DNA of 64,000 nucleotides. Origin: RACS-047 sp031553855. GTDB taxonomy: Bacteria > Bacillota > Clostridia > Christensenellales > Pumilibacteraceae. A program made the translations under genes and the position numbers. Shown piece by piece: positions 26,442-36,044 of this stretch. A model generated the notes under the pieces. The model was not told the origin of the DNA. It made no database searches and was given only the letters and a program-made list of their open reading frames with translations. Location: contig JAVBKW010000005.1 of assembly GCA_031553855.1 (NCBI GenBank), positions 1-64,000 on the forward strand. Direction: 5' to 3'. Numbering within the stretch: position 1 is the stretch's first letter; the number at the start of each line of letters is the position of its first letter.

Positions 26442-27776
26442 ATGAAAAAAACTATCCGTTTCATGTTTTGTTTAATTTTATGCCTTACTTTTGTATTTCC
26501 GCTTATAACAGGCTGCAAAGTTAAAGAAAAAGATGATAAAAAAGATAACACAACACCGGCTAAGAAAATCGAGCTTATAACAGGCTTTGAAAGCTACGAC
26601 GAGCTTGCGTATATGCGTAAGTTAAATTATTTTGGTTCGATCAAACAGTACACAAAGTCGGACAATGCGTATAAAAACTATTTTGATTACATTACAGAGG
26701 GCGATACCGCGCTGCTTGTAGAAGCTCAGGGTAATTACGTAAACGGAGGAAGGCCTACGCTTTGTTTAGATACGACCATTAGCACGATCAAAACTGATCC
26801 GATGGTTTTCGGAAGTTTTGAAAAATTTGATTATTCAGATGTAGGCAAACTCATGCTGGACGTATACAACGATAATGATTTCGATATTACAGTTTATTTC
26901 CAGTATCAGACAAAAACTACTACCGTCAATAAGGTTACAAGTCCCGTTAAGGTTGTAGTTCCAAAGAAAGAATCAAAAACTTGCGAATTTGTTATTGAGC
27001 GTAATTTTATATCCCAGCTCTTAAGCATAAACCTTGTAACGCAGTTAAGATTGTCTTTCGACTGCGAAATCGAATATATGCAGCCGCGCCGCCGTATGGT
27101 AATCGATAATTTCCGCTATGAGACTACAACAGATCCGATCGATCAATCGGTCAAGGTGAGAAAAGAAGGTGAGGTGGAATCCTTTGACAGAGGCGAGTTT
27201 TTATCTATCTGGTCAAACTTTGCAAATGAGGTCTGGTTTCCCAGTAAGCTCTCTTTTAATGACGATCAACGGTATGTAAAAAGCGGAGCAGGTTCGTTTA
27301 AAATGGAAAACAGCCCTTTTGTAAGGCCTGAATCGACTTGCGCCATGGGCTGGGCATTCAAGCCTCAGGTTACCGATATCAGCGGCTATGATCATCTGTC
27401 AATGTGGTTCTTAAATACCGGCTCTCAAAGCGTATGGCTGCGTTGGTATATAAAGACAAGCGTTAATAAAGGCTGCGATTTACATGAACCTAAAGACGGT
27501 AAATGTCCTGCAAGTTGGCCTGCAGACGGAATAATTTACGCAGATCAGCATTTTAACGGAGCTAGCGCCTCATTCTATCTGCCTGCAATGAGCGGGAATA
27601 TAGATGATAACTGGGTCAACATTAAAATTCCTGTCACAGAACTTGATCATTGGGGTATTGACATAAAAAATTTCGACTATTTCGCGATTTCTTTCCACGG
27701 TGTAGATAATACGAAGAGCGTAGCAATCTATATGGATGAATTTTGGGCTGAACATGAAACCAACGAAGCCGAATAA
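26442..27776 (+). CDS. surface lipoprotein, probable carbohydrate-binding, paralogue of the next gene
   Basis: A 444-residue lipoprotein (signal peptide with ITGC, C25). Residues ~40-230 and ~240-440 look like two beta-sandwich modules; the first contains LITGFESYDELAYMRKLNYF and LMLDVYNDNDFDITVYF. The same segments recur in the downstream lipoprotein, showing tandem gene duplication. A Cys pair (GCDLHEPKDGKCPASW) lies in the second module. No catalytic motif is recognised. Position within the transporter/hydrolase operon suggests a glycan-binding role on the cell surface; this is inference. Confidence 0.7.
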   Translation: MKKTIRFMFCLILCLTFVFPLITGCKVKEKDDKKDNTTPAKKIELITGFESYDELAYMRKLNYFGSIKQYTKSDNAYKNYFDYITEGDTALLVEAQGNYVNGGRPTLCLDTTISTIKTDPMVFGSFEKFDYSDVGKLMLDVYNDNDFDITVYFQYQTKTTTVNKVTSPVKVVVPKKESKTCEFVIERNFISQLLSINLVTQLRLSFDCEIEYMQPRRRMVIDNFRYETTTDPIDQSVKVRKEGEVESFDRGEFLSIWSNFANEVWFPSKLSFNDDQRYVKSGAGSFKMENSPFVRPESTCAMGWAFKPQVTDISGYDHLSMWFLNTGSQSVWLRWYIKTSVNKGCDLHEPKDGKCPASWPADGIIYADQHFNGASASFYLPAMSGNIDDNWVNIKIPVTELDHWGIDIKNFDYFAISFHGVDNTKSVAIYMDEFWAEHETNEAE

Positions 27777-28890
27777 ACTTTTATGCTGTTTCCTCATATT
27801 AGTTTCCTGCCTTTTTACCGTATCTTGCGGTGAGAAGGCGGGAAATTCCGGTGAGGAGCTGCTTTGCGGGTTTGAAAGCTATGAAGAGCTTGTGAACGTG
27901 CGTTACCTGACGTTTTTTGGCAAAGTCTCGCAACAGGACAAATCTGGGGAGTTGGGGTCTTATATTTCCGAGGGCAAGTATGGACTGAAAGTCGAGGTCA
28001 AAGGCGACTATACTAAAAAAGCTATGCCTGCAATGGTGCTCGATACTGTTATTATGAGCAGGCGCTCAACGAATGAGGAATACGGATTTGTAACTAAAAG
28101 CGACTTCAGCGGCGTTTCAGCCTTGAAAATGGAAGCTTATAACGCAAACGATTCCGAACAGAAAATAAGTCTTTGCTTGCAAACCGAGAATGAGCCGTAT
28201 AATATGCTTACTACGCCTATAACCGTTAGCATAGCTCCCAAAACCTATAAAACTTGTGTTTTTGAACTGGATCGTGAATTTATCTCGCACTACCTTGATC
28301 TTAAACGCGTAACACAAATAAGGCTTTTATTTGAAAATGAAACCGAGTATATGCAGCCGCAGCGCGTTTTCTTTATAGACAACCTGCGTGCGCTCAAAGG
28401 CGCAAATAAAAGCGATGCTTCAAAAAAATACCGCGTTGAAAACGAACTTGAATCCGCCGACAGGCCCGAGTATTTAAAAGAATGGGTACTTATCGGCGAG
28501 GATGATGGTTTTTACAGGCCTTGTACTCTTAATTACAGTTTTGCCTTTAAAAAATCGGGCATGGGAAGTTTTTATATTGAGAATGCCTTTCAGACCGGTT
28601 ATTGGGGACCCTTTAATTCTGATCATGAAGAAGGTATTTTGTTTACAGGAAAATTAAATCCAAGCGAAAAAAACAAGATTGCGTACAGTGTGTACAATGA
28701 TTGGACCGAAAACATCAATCATTTTGCAGTCATTGACGGACAAAGCCTGGCAAGCATAGAAATTGAGCCGAAAAAATGGATTGAATGTACAGCTGAATTT
28801 TCCGGAGAGATAAATACGTTTGCTTTAAACTTTGTTCTGACCGGCAGTGAGCCGGCAAGGGTCTATATTGATGAAATCTATTTTACCTAA
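27754..28890 (+). CDS. surface lipoprotein, paralogue of the preceding gene
   Basis: A 378-residue lipoprotein (lipobox VSC, C25 from the chosen start). LLCGFESYEELVNVRYLTFF and LKMEAYNANDSEQKISLCL align with the previous protein, as do TEYMQPQR...IDNLR segments. The start overlaps the preceding gene by 23 bp (ATG at 27754; another ATG at 27736 would add six residues), so translation is probably coupled. The second module is shorter than in its paralogue and lacks the Cys pair. Function unknown; likely glycan binding. Confidence 0.7.
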   Translation: MKPTKPNKLLCCFLILVSCLFTVSCGEKAGNSGEELLCGFESYEELVNVRYLTFFGKVSQQDKSGELGSYISEGKYGLKVEVKGDYTKKAMPAMVLDTVIMSRRSTNEEYGFVTKSDFSGVSALKMEAYNANDSEQKISLCLQTENEPYNMLTTPITVSIAPKTYKTCVFELDREFISHYLDLKRVTQIRLLFENETEYMQPQRVFFIDNLRALKGANKSDASKKYRVENELESADRPEYLKEWVLIGEDDGFYRPCTLNYSFAFKKSGMGSFYIENAFQTGYWGPFNSDHEEGILFTGKLNPSEKNKIAYSVYNDWTENINHFAVIDGQSLASIEIEPKKWIECTAEFSGEINTFALNFVLTGSEPARVYIDEIYFT

Positions 28891-28919
28891 AGATTCAAAT
28901 AAAGTATTTGGAGGGAAAA

Positions 28920-31900
28920 ATGAATAAAAAGTTGTTCTTGAAATTCGGAGCGCTTATTCTTTGTATGCTTTTTGCATTGGCAGGCTTTGCCGCCTGTCAG
29001 ACAGAAACTGAATACAAAATTACGCTTCCGATCGGACTTACCGGAGGGGTTGTTGTTTGCGATAAAGAAATTGTCACAAGCAAAGATACCGCGACTATAG
29101 AGGCACAGCCTTCGGACGGCTATTCTCTGGACTGGTTGAAAATTAACGGGGAAGCCGTTGAAACAACAGGGAATAAGTATGTGCTGAAAAACGTCGACAA
29201 AGATGTTTCAGTCACTGCCGCGTTCAAGCTTGTTGAATATGATGTAACTATCATAGCTTCATCTAACGGAACAGTTACGGCATCCTCGACCGGAGCCAAC
29301 GAAGGTGATATCGTTACTCTCACCATCACTCCGGACAGGGGCTATAAGCTGTCCCGAGTGTCGATTGGCAAGGGTTCCGGTGGCAGCGTCACATTTAACA
29401 GTGCCGCTAATACGTTTGTTATGCCCGGCGAGGCGGTAAGCGTAACGGCGACTTTTGTTGAAAACAGGCTCAGCGCGCCTACCGTTTCCTTTGATACTGA
29501 AAGTATGTTATTGACTTGGACTGAGGTAGCTAACGCAACCGGTTATAAGTTATATTTAGACGGCGGTGAGGCAATCAGTTTTACAACTGCGCAAACACGC
29601 GAATATGATTTATCTTCAATGTCCGGAATTATTAGTGTTGAAGTCGTAGCGCTTGGAAATTATTCAGCAAGCGGGAACTATATGGATAGTCTTGCGGGCG
29701 AAACTATGGCTGATAACCGCCAGCCTGTGGAAATGACAGGAGATATCACTACTTCGACCAATCATTCCACAAAGAAGCTGACCTTCACCTGGACAGCCGC
29801 TCTTGGCGCGCAGGATTATAAGGTGCGCATAAACAGCGTTAGCGAAAACGCCTGGGTTGAAATAGGAAACGTAACTTCATATGATTATAGTTATCCGGCA
29901 AAAGCGGAAACAACGTCGTTTGAAATTATTCCTATCGGTGATGAAGACCATAGAGACGGAACTATTTACAGCAAATCGTTTACATTTGCCTCGCCCGAGC
30001 CTACGTCATTCGACGGAACCGGACGCTTTATAACTGTTGCCGGTGATGCTGGCACAACAGAAAGCTTTACGCTCGGCGGCTCTGGGCTGCCTCTGCCTGT
30101 CATCGACACTTCTAGCGTTGATTTAAACAACAGTATGACGATGAGCATAATAAAGGAGAAATTAACAGGTCAGGCAGAAGATGTCGTAAGTAAAGAAGTT
30201 TTACATGAAAATGTAGCGGTTGAAAATAAAACTTTTGATATTTCGGCAGGAAACTATTATCAGATCAAATATAAATTTACAAATAATTATGGATTTCTAG
30301 TTGAAAAATCACAGACTATTTTTGTATTCAATTCGGATATGACGCATATTAACGAGTTTTATCCCGACGTTTCGGTTAATACATCGGCTGCTGCTTTTAC
30401 CGGCGATACCGCATCGGTTTTGAATATGGTTAACGCTTCAGTTTTGAGCAATAATTTAGGCGAGGGCAAACTCGTTCATGCAACTCAGGGTTTTGCTTAT
30501 GAACCGGCCGGATTAGTTGCGGCGAAAGTTAATGAAGGCATAGTTAGTTTCCCGTCGTACAAAATGCCTGTAAGCGGTGCAACCTTAACAAAGCTAGGTT
30601 TCATACTTTATAACGACAGCGATACCGACGCGATTGTTATGTTCGCTACTAAAGCGGGAACAAATTGGCAATGGATTCCCTATGCTACCGGTGATCAGGC
30701 TGATAGAGCTGCGCCTGTAATCAAAGCAAAAAGCTTTGCCTATTATGATGCCGGTGATTTCTATGGATTGGGAATAATTAATCCTACTACCGGTTTATTA
30801 AACGGCTTCGCTTTCGACGTGCGTTCAAGGGGAGTCGATTCCAAATTAAGCTTTTATATTTCTATGCCTATTTTTAACGCTAATGCCGAAGTGAAATTGC
30901 CTTCGCCCGTATTAACAAAGCAGGCAGACGGTAAGACTGTAACATGGGAAAGCGTTGCCGGGGCTTCAGCATATAAATTAAGCTTAGACAGCGGAGTTAC
31001 CTGGACAGATTGTCCCGAAAAAACTTATACTTATGATGGTACGGAATATATAACTATAAAGGTTAAAGCTGTTAATGCTAAAGCAGAGAGTGACGCGGCG
31101 TCGTATACGATCGATTTGCGTCAGAAATTGGCTACGCCGGTTAACGTAACAGTAGCGGATAATAATACCGACGGCTATACGTTCTCGTGGGATGCTGTAA
31201 CTGATACCAGCGGATATGAATACAGGTTCTTCAAAAATGGTGCCTGGACTGCATGGACGGCAACAAATGCAACAAGCAATAAGCTCTTATATGCTGATTT
31301 GAATTCAGCCTCAAGCATTTTAAAAATAGAAGTATATGCAACGGCCGGAGCCGGTTTTGCCGATTCAGAAATTGCGGTTTCTAACGATTTAACGCTTACT
31401 TTGCCACAATTTTTAACATTCCCGTCCGATATGCGGATTACAGGAATGGATATTCCTGCAGGCCATTTCTTTGTTTATCTCGGAGACAGCTCTAAAAAAT
31501 ACAATACTCCTCTTCCCACATATGCTGAAGGTACATTAACGCATTCCGCGCTGATGTTAGGCATAGCCGCAACATTGTCCGGGGGTGCGGGAAATCTATG
31601 GGCCGGAAATCCTCCTGTAATGGACGGTACTAATGGATATAGGCTTTATGAATCTTTCGGGCTTGAAATTACCTATAAACTTACAAGCCCCAAAGGCGTA
31701 GTTTTAGAACGTAAACAATTTATAGCAGCTACTCATTTAGCAACTCCTGTTTATAATGCCGTATCCTTATTTGATGAATATTATCCCGATGAATTTGATA
31801 CAGCTGTCGTGTCTAATTATCTTACGATTCTTTCATCCGGAGATTTGTATGATACAGCAAAAGGCCTTTTAGGCAACAATATTATGAGAATTTCAGCTGA

Positions 31901-32249
31901 GGACGCAGGACAGATAGGCGGTTCGCTTAAAAAGAACGTATTTGTAGGAGAACAAGGTAAATCAAATCTGACTTCGGTTATGGTTTTCTTGTATAATAAC
32001 AGCGACGTAGATATTGATTATACTTTTGATTCCGGTGTTTGGGGTACTATTAAAGCAAAATCGTATGGCTATCACTACCGCGGCATGCAATACTCTCCTT
32101 ATCAGTTGGGGCTTATTGATTCGAAAGGATATTTATCTGATTTTTCAATTTTAGTTAAAGCCAGCGATGGCTCAACCGCTGATTTAGACCTACTAGTAGG
32201 CGACATACTTGTTAATGGCGATTTAGTTATAACGCCGCCGGCAGTTTAA
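28920..32249 (+). CDS. large surface lipoprotein with bacterial-repeat, Fn3-like and duplicated modules
   Basis: An 1109-residue lipoprotein (lipobox AAC, C26; GGAGGG before the ATG at 28920). After the signal come two small repeats ending in VSVTAAF and VSVTATF (InlB-B/Flg_new-type repeats, residues ~30-185), then Fn3-like modules (PTVSFDTESMLLTWTEVANA; LATPVNVTVADNNTDGYTFS). A module of roughly 300 residues occurs twice, around 370-670 and 830-1109: each copy has a FYPD or YYPD segment, a LYN(D/N)SD strand, an IKAKS(F/Y) strand and a final beta-strand pair. No sortase signal and no catalytic motif. It probably extends from the membrane to bind polymer; the last gene before a strong terminator. 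Confidence 0.75.
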   Translation: MNKKLFLKFGALILCMLFALAGFAACQTETEYKITLPIGLTGGVVVCDKEIVTSKDTATIEAQPSDGYSLDWLKINGEAVETTGNKYVLKNVDKDVSVTAAFKLVEYDVTIIASSNGTVTASSTGANEGDIVTLTITPDRGYKLSRVSIGKGSGGSVTFNSAANTFVMPGEAVSVTATFVENRLSAPTVSFDTESMLLTWTEVANATGYKLYLDGGEAISFTTAQTREYDLSSMSGIISVEVVALGNYSASGNYMDSLAGETMADNRQPVEMTGDITTSTNHSTKKLTFTWTAALGAQDYKVRINSVSENAWVEIGNVTSYDYSYPAKAETTSFEIIPIGDEDHRDGTIYSKSFTFASPEPTSFDGTGRFITVAGDAGTTESFTLGGSGLPLPVIDTSSVDLNNSMTMSIIKEKLTGQAEDVVSKEVLHENVAVENKTFDISAGNYYQIKYKFTNNYGFLVEKSQTIFVFNSDMTHINEFYPDVSVNTSAAAFTGDTASVLNMVNASVLSNNLGEGKLVHATQGFAYEPAGLVAAKVNEGIVSFPSYKMPVSGATLTKLGFILYNDSDTDAIVMFATKAGTNWQWIPYATGDQADRAAPVIKAKSFAYYDAGDFYGLGIINPTTGLLNGFAFDVRSRGVDSKLSFYISMPIFNANAEVKLPSPVLTKQADGKTVTWESVAGASAYKLSLDSGVTWTDCPEKTYTYDGTEYITIKVKAVNAKAESDAASYTIDLRQKLATPVNVTVADNNTDGYTFSWDAVTDTSGYEYRFFKNGAWTAWTATNATSNKLLYADLNSASSILKIEVYATAGAGFADSEIAVSNDLTLTLPQFLTFPSDMRITGMDIPAGHFFVYLGDSSKKYNTPLPTYAEGTLTHSALMLGIAATLSGGAGNLWAGNPPVMDGTNGYRLYESFGLEITYKLTSPKGVVLERKQFIAATHLATPVYNAVSLFDEYYPDEFDTAVVSNYLTILSSGDLYDTAKGLLGNNIMRISAEDAGQIGGSLKKNVFVGEQGKSNLTSVMVFLYNNSDVDIDYTFDSGVWGTIKAKSYGYHYRGMQYSPYQLGLIDSKGYLSDFSILVKASDGSTADLDLLVGDILVNGDLVITPPAV

Positions 32250-32262
32250 AGCCATAATTATA

Positions 32263-32308
32263 AATATATTTCCCGCCGTTCTTTAAAACGGACGGCGGGA
32301 AATATATT
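32263..32308 (+). terminator. strong hairpin terminator after the lipoprotein genes
   Basis: A perfect 17-bp stem (32263-32279 with 32292-32308) with a 12-nt loop follows the stop codon by 14 bp. Arms are GC-rich at the top (CCCGCCGT) and A/T-rich at the base, so it can act in both directions. It separates the transporter/lipoprotein section from the intracellular-enzyme section of the cluster. Confidence 0.75.
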
Positions 32309-32358
32309 ATTAATATTTTAAAAAACATAAAATTTTAATGCAGGATGAGGAGAAGATA

Positions 32359-33549
32359 ATGCAGCCATTAATTGAAAAGCAAGAGCTGTCTGAGCGCATC
32401 AAGAAATTCCGCGCGCTTATGACAAAGAACAACGTCGATCTAGCAGTCGGGTTTTCTAATCTTTTAGACCCCTCTACGGTACGATATTTCAGCAATTTCG
32501 CGCCCGTTAACGAAAGCTCGGCAATTATAATCCCGCTTGAGGGAGAAGTAACCGTTTGCAGCGGACAGGCGTCTTATGATTTAGCGCTAATAGATAATAT
32601 CCTTGAAAACTCCGTGATCAAAGTTTTTCCCGAGATAGGCGAGGTTTCCGGCTTTGAATACGATTTTGAAGGGCAGCTTGAGTTCGGCGAATATTTTCGT
32701 CAGATCAAGGCCGACAAAAAAATTAAAAAAATTGCCGTGTTAGGAAAACTGATTTTTCCCTGGGTCATCTACGCTAAGCTGTTAGATACTTTCAAAGGCT
32801 GTGAAATCGTTAATTTTGATAATGAGTTTTATTCTCTGCGAATCATAAAATCAGCGTCGGAGATAGCCTGCATGAGGCGCTCCTCCCGCATTATTTCCGA
32901 CACTTTTTTAACTGCTGTTCCCCGTATCAAGCTAGGGATGACTGAGCTTGAGATACAAGCTGAATTTGAAGCCGAGATATTAAGGAACGGAGCGGAAAGT
33001 TATGTTCAGGCGTTTGCGCCTATGATTTCAACGGGGGAAGTGCGTTCGCATATCAGTATGTGCAGAAACACTTCGCGAAAAATAAAGGAAAGCGAAATAC
33101 TAAATCTTGCGGCAGGCTCGTGTTATCAAGGTTATAACGGTATGATCTGCGCGCCGCATGTTGTGGGCGAAATCCCGAAAAAGATAAAAGACGCAGTAAA
33201 GTGCGCGTATGACGCTCTAAACATAGCAGCCGATAAAATGCGTCCCGGTACTCCCGCGGGCGTTATTATGGATGCATATACCGACTATTTAACGAAAATG
33301 GGATATATTGAATATTGCCCGTACGGATCGTTGCACAGCACGGGAATGCTTGAATGCGAGGCCCCGGTTTTCTCTAAAGCAAACGGCCGTGTCATAGAAG
33401 AAAATATGACCATGTGCATAGACGCTTATTTTAAAGGTATGGAATGGGGCAGCTTCAGAGTTGAGGATACGTATGTTATAACTAAAAAAGGTGCGGAGCG
33501 TATTACCGAATATAACGATAAATGCCTGCCTGTAATATTTAAATTTTGA
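32359..33549 (+). CDS. M24 (pita-bread) family protein without the metal site, creatinase-like
   Basis: A 396-residue protein with the N-terminal creatinase domain (VGFSNLLDPSTVRYFSNFAP) and the C-terminal M24 fold. The usual dimetal ligands are mostly missing: the Asp-x10-Asp segment reads LAAGSCYQGYNGMICAP with both Asp absent, and the first of the two glutamates is Asp (CIDAYF). The motif His (LHSTGML) and final Glu (RVED) remain. Creatinase itself is a metal-free M24 member, so an amidinohydrolase-like or non-enzymatic role is more likely than peptidase. GAGGAG supports the ATG at 32359; an ATG at 32338 is in frame. The next gene follows after 8 bp. Confidence 0.8.
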   Translation: MQPLIEKQELSERIKKFRALMTKNNVDLAVGFSNLLDPSTVRYFSNFAPVNESSAIIIPLEGEVTVCSGQASYDLALIDNILENSVIKVFPEIGEVSGFEYDFEGQLEFGEYFRQIKADKKIKKIAVLGKLIFPWVIYAKLLDTFKGCEIVNFDNEFYSLRIIKSASEIACMRRSSRIISDTFLTAVPRIKLGMTELEIQAEFEAEILRNGAESYVQAFAPMISTGEVRSHISMCRNTSRKIKESEILNLAAGSCYQGYNGMICAPHVVGEIPKKIKDAVKCAYDALNIAADKMRPGTPAGVIMDAYTDYLTKMGYIEYCPYGSLHSTGMLECEAPVFSKANGRVIEENMTMCIDAYFKGMEWGSFRVEDTYVITKKGAERITEYNDKCLPVIFKF

Positions 33550-33557
33550 GGTGAACA

Positions 33558-33932
33558 ATGCAGAACGGTAAAAAGAATTGGTATATTGCGGACGGTTGGA
33601 TTCCCGTAGCAAAAATGAACAATGAAAGCGGCTACGAGGGGCATGAGGCATTAATTTTACTTAATTGCAACGATAAGCCCGCAAAGGTTTATTTAGATAT
33701 TTATTTTGAAGATAAGGACCCCATCGAGGGAATCCTTGTTGAGGTCGCCGCAAAGCGGGTGCGCTGTTTCCGGCTCGATAAACCGGAGGAAATCGGAGGT
33801 GTGACGCTTGGACGGCTGTATCAGTATTCGCTGCGGATAAGGTCGGAAATTCCTATTGTGGCGCAATTTGGGAGAATGGATGTGACTCAGCCAAACTGTT
33901 CTTACATCGGCCTAATGGGTTACAGCGAGTAG
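33558..33932 (+). CDS. ASRT-family small beta-sandwich protein (Anabaena sensory rhodopsin transducer-like)
   Basis: A 124-residue soluble protein matching the ASRT fold family: N-terminal WYIADGWIPV, central EALILLNCNDKPAKVYLDIY, FEDKDPIEGI, then AAKRVRCFRLD and VPIVAQFGRMD-type strand near the end. The Anabaena member interacts with a rhodopsin, but no rhodopsin gene is near and most relatives occur beside carbohydrate genes, where a small-molecule-binding role has been proposed. It is coupled to the M24 protein gene (8 bp apart) and followed by a terminator, so the two form a unit. Confidence 0.8.
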   Translation: MQNGKKNWYIADGWIPVAKMNNESGYEGHEALILLNCNDKPAKVYLDIYFEDKDPIEGILVEVAAKRVRCFRLDKPEEIGGVTLGRLYQYSLRIRSEIPIVAQFGRMDVTQPNCSYIGLMGYSE

Positions 33933-33955
33933 TAACCGGCAATTTAATCAAGAAA

Positions 33956-33993
33956 AGCAGAATGTCTGACGGATCAGACAACTGCTTTTTTTT
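33956..33993 (+). terminator. intrinsic terminator after the ASRT gene
   Basis: AGCAG and TGTCTGA pair with TCAGACA and CTGCT around a CGGA loop, followed by a run of eight T ending at 33993. The rest of the 33933-34266 gap holds repeat copy 1. Confidence 0.75.
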
Positions 33994-34019
33994 GCTAAAA
34001 TCCTTGCAGTTAAAACAGT

Positions 34020-34152
34020 TTGATTCCAGAAGCCAAAATGCTTGCTTGCAAGGGCATTTTTGCGCCACCGACAAAGGTGCATACCCCGCGCTTTAGCGCG
34101 GAAGACGCGCCAAAGGCGCGAGGTGCAGGATTTATCCTGCGGTATGAATACG
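34020..34152 (+). repeat. multi-hairpin dispersed repeat, copy 1
   Basis: First of four related ~134-bp intergenic repeats in the window, all in the same orientation. It folds into consecutive hairpins: AAAATG-CTTG...CAAG-GG-CATTTT (34035-34060); CCGCGC-TTTA-GCGCGG (34086-34101); CGCGCC-AAA-GGCGCG (34106-34120); GCAGGA-TTTA-TCCTGC (34125-34140); GGTAT-GA-ATAC (34141-34151). No protein in any frame is conserved in a sensible way between copies. Function unknown; the form resembles REP/ERIC-type elements. Confidence 0.85.
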
Positions 34153-34266
34153 TTTATTGAAAAATAAAAACTACCAAGAAAATAAGATATTATCCTAATG
34201 ATTTTGACTGCAGAAATTGATAAAATGAAAACAATAAATGAAAATTTTTCTGACGGGAGTAAAAGT

Positions 34267-35985
34267 ATGACTATAACGCCGGATTATCGCGTCATCATAA
34301 GCAAAAATGCAACAGAAAGTGAGAAATACGCGGCAGAACTATTTTGCCGTTATATATTTCTTTCTACTGAAAAAGAGTTTCCTGTGCTTAGCGATTCGGA
34401 GCCTGAAACAAAAAAAGAAATCGTAATTGGCAAAACCAACCGTGAAAAAAAAGGCAAATTTGACCGTAACGTAATGGGCCCCGAGGGCTACAGGATATTA
34501 TGCGACAAAGAGCGCGTATTCTTAGTGGGCGGGGGCGACAGAGGTATATTGTACGCCGTTCTGCAGTTTTTAGAGGATTACTCAGGCTGCCGTTTTTTCA
34601 CAAAAAACTGTGAGAAAATTGTTAAGAACTCGTCAATCAAACTACCAGAAACTTTGGATATGTTCTATCGTCCGCCGTTTGAAATGCGCGATTTGTTTTT
34701 TGCCTGCGAAAATGACGCCGCCACAGCTTTACGTCACCGCATCAACCGGTCGCATTTTAATATCAGGTATATTCCTGAAAATTTCGGCGGAAGCCTGCGT
34801 TTTGCCGGTTATTACGCTCATACCTTAGGCGAGCTTACCGAAACGGGATACAATGGTCCCGGGCCTTGTATGTCAAGCGAGAAGACTTTCGAGATTGTTA
34901 TGAAAAATCTTTATAAAAGACTCGCGGACAATCCCGGCGGAGATTATGTATGTATTGCGGAGAATGACGATTTTAGATATTGCAGGTGCCCTGAGTGTGA
35001 AAAGACGGCCAAAGAAGAAGGGGGATGGTCGGGAGTACTTCTGCGTTTTGTAAACAAATGTGCGGCTGCGCTTGAAAAAGACTTCCCGGCTTTAAAGGTT
35101 TTGACTTATGCATATCAGCATACGCGTACACCGCCGAAAAAAGAAAGACCGCGCAAAAACGTCTGCGTTATGGTTTGTTCTATTGACTGCTGCTTTTCCC
35201 ATTCATTTGAAGCCTGCGACACTCCTTCGCCTGCGCCGTGGATGGAGATAGACAACAACAGAAATTTTCAAATCGATTTAAAAGAGTGGTCTGAAATTTG
35301 CGACAATATATACGTATGGGATTACGTAATCAATTTTCACCACTATTTGACGCCCTTCCCGAACTTTAATAATTTGCGCGCGAATATGAATTTTCTTCAT
35401 AAATGCAAGGTCAAAGGCGTGTTTATTCAAGGCCTTAGCAATTTAGAGCGCGATCTTGGGTATGGCGAATTCGGGGAGCTGAGGGCATACGTTTTGTCAA
35501 AACTTGCTTTTAAGCCGGATATGGATGTTGAGGAATTCGCGGTGCATTATTTTGAGTTTATGGAATATTTTTACGGCGAAGGCTTTTATTATATCAAACG
35601 TTATATCGACAAGGTAAATGAGTCTGCAAAGGATAATCACATTAATATTTATTCTCACCCGCTAAAAATCATCCCTCCCCAAAAGGCAGCTGAGTTTATT
35701 GATTTCGGAAATTATTGCTTTGACCGCGCCATAGAGCTTGCTGATGAAAAACAGAAGCGAAATTTGGAAAGAGCGCGACTTCAAGTTACGTATTATGAAC
35801 AAATTTATTATCATGCCCAAAAATATTTAAACGGTACGCCGGAGCAGAAAAAGGCGTATATTGAAAAAAATAAAGCGTTTTATGAGCAACTGTGCGCAAA
35901 CAACATTTTTATGAATCCTGATAGCCGCTTGCCCGCTGCTCCGGATTTCACAAGTCCGCCGGATCTTTGGCATAAGCTTGGGTAA
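34267..35985 (+). CDS. DUF4838 domain protein, probable glycoside hydrolase
   Basis: A 572-residue cytoplasmic protein (no signal peptide) of the DUF4838 family, which has an N-terminal alpha-glucuronidase/hexosaminidase-type domain (GYRILCDKERVFLVGGGDRG, AVLQFLEDYSGCRFFT) followed by a TIM-barrel region (VCIAENDDFRYCRCPEC, VLTYAYQHTRTPPK, WDYVINFHHYLTPFPN, VKGVFIQG). The catalytic acids are not assigned. The ATG at 34267 follows GGGAG at good distance; an in-frame ATG at 34198 lacks a ribosome site. With a cytoplasmic location it would act on imported oligosaccharide. Confidence 0.75.
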   Translation: MTITPDYRVIISKNATESEKYAAELFCRYIFLSTEKEFPVLSDSEPETKKEIVIGKTNREKKGKFDRNVMGPEGYRILCDKERVFLVGGGDRGILYAVLQFLEDYSGCRFFTKNCEKIVKNSSIKLPETLDMFYRPPFEMRDLFFACENDAATALRHRINRSHFNIRYIPENFGGSLRFAGYYAHTLGELTETGYNGPGPCMSSEKTFEIVMKNLYKRLADNPGGDYVCIAENDDFRYCRCPECEKTAKEEGGWSGVLLRFVNKCAAALEKDFPALKVLTYAYQHTRTPPKKERPRKNVCVMVCSIDCCFSHSFEACDTPSPAPWMEIDNNRNFQIDLKEWSEICDNIYVWDYVINFHHYLTPFPNFNNLRANMNFLHKCKVKGVFIQGLSNLERDLGYGEFGELRAYVLSKLAFKPDMDVEEFAVHYFEFMEYFYGEGFYYIKRYIDKVNESAKDNHINIYSHPLKIIPPQKAAEFIDFGNYCFDRAIELADEKQKRNLERARLQVTYYEQIYYHAQKYLNGTPEQKKAYIEKNKAFYEQLCANNIFMNPDSRLPAAPDFTSPPDLWHKLG

Positions 35986-36044
35986 ATAAAAAAATCTGTA
36001 TGTTATTAATTTGATGATCTAATAATTTAAAACGTGAGGGTATA

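Noticed and set aside
34035..34074. Short reading frames recurring inside the dispersed repeats (same dozen residues on the minus strand of three copies; similar plus-strand frames at copies 2 and 4)
   Set aside because: The similarity only reflects the repeat DNA itself; frames start at different points and run into unrelated flanking sequence, without consistent starts or ribosome sites.
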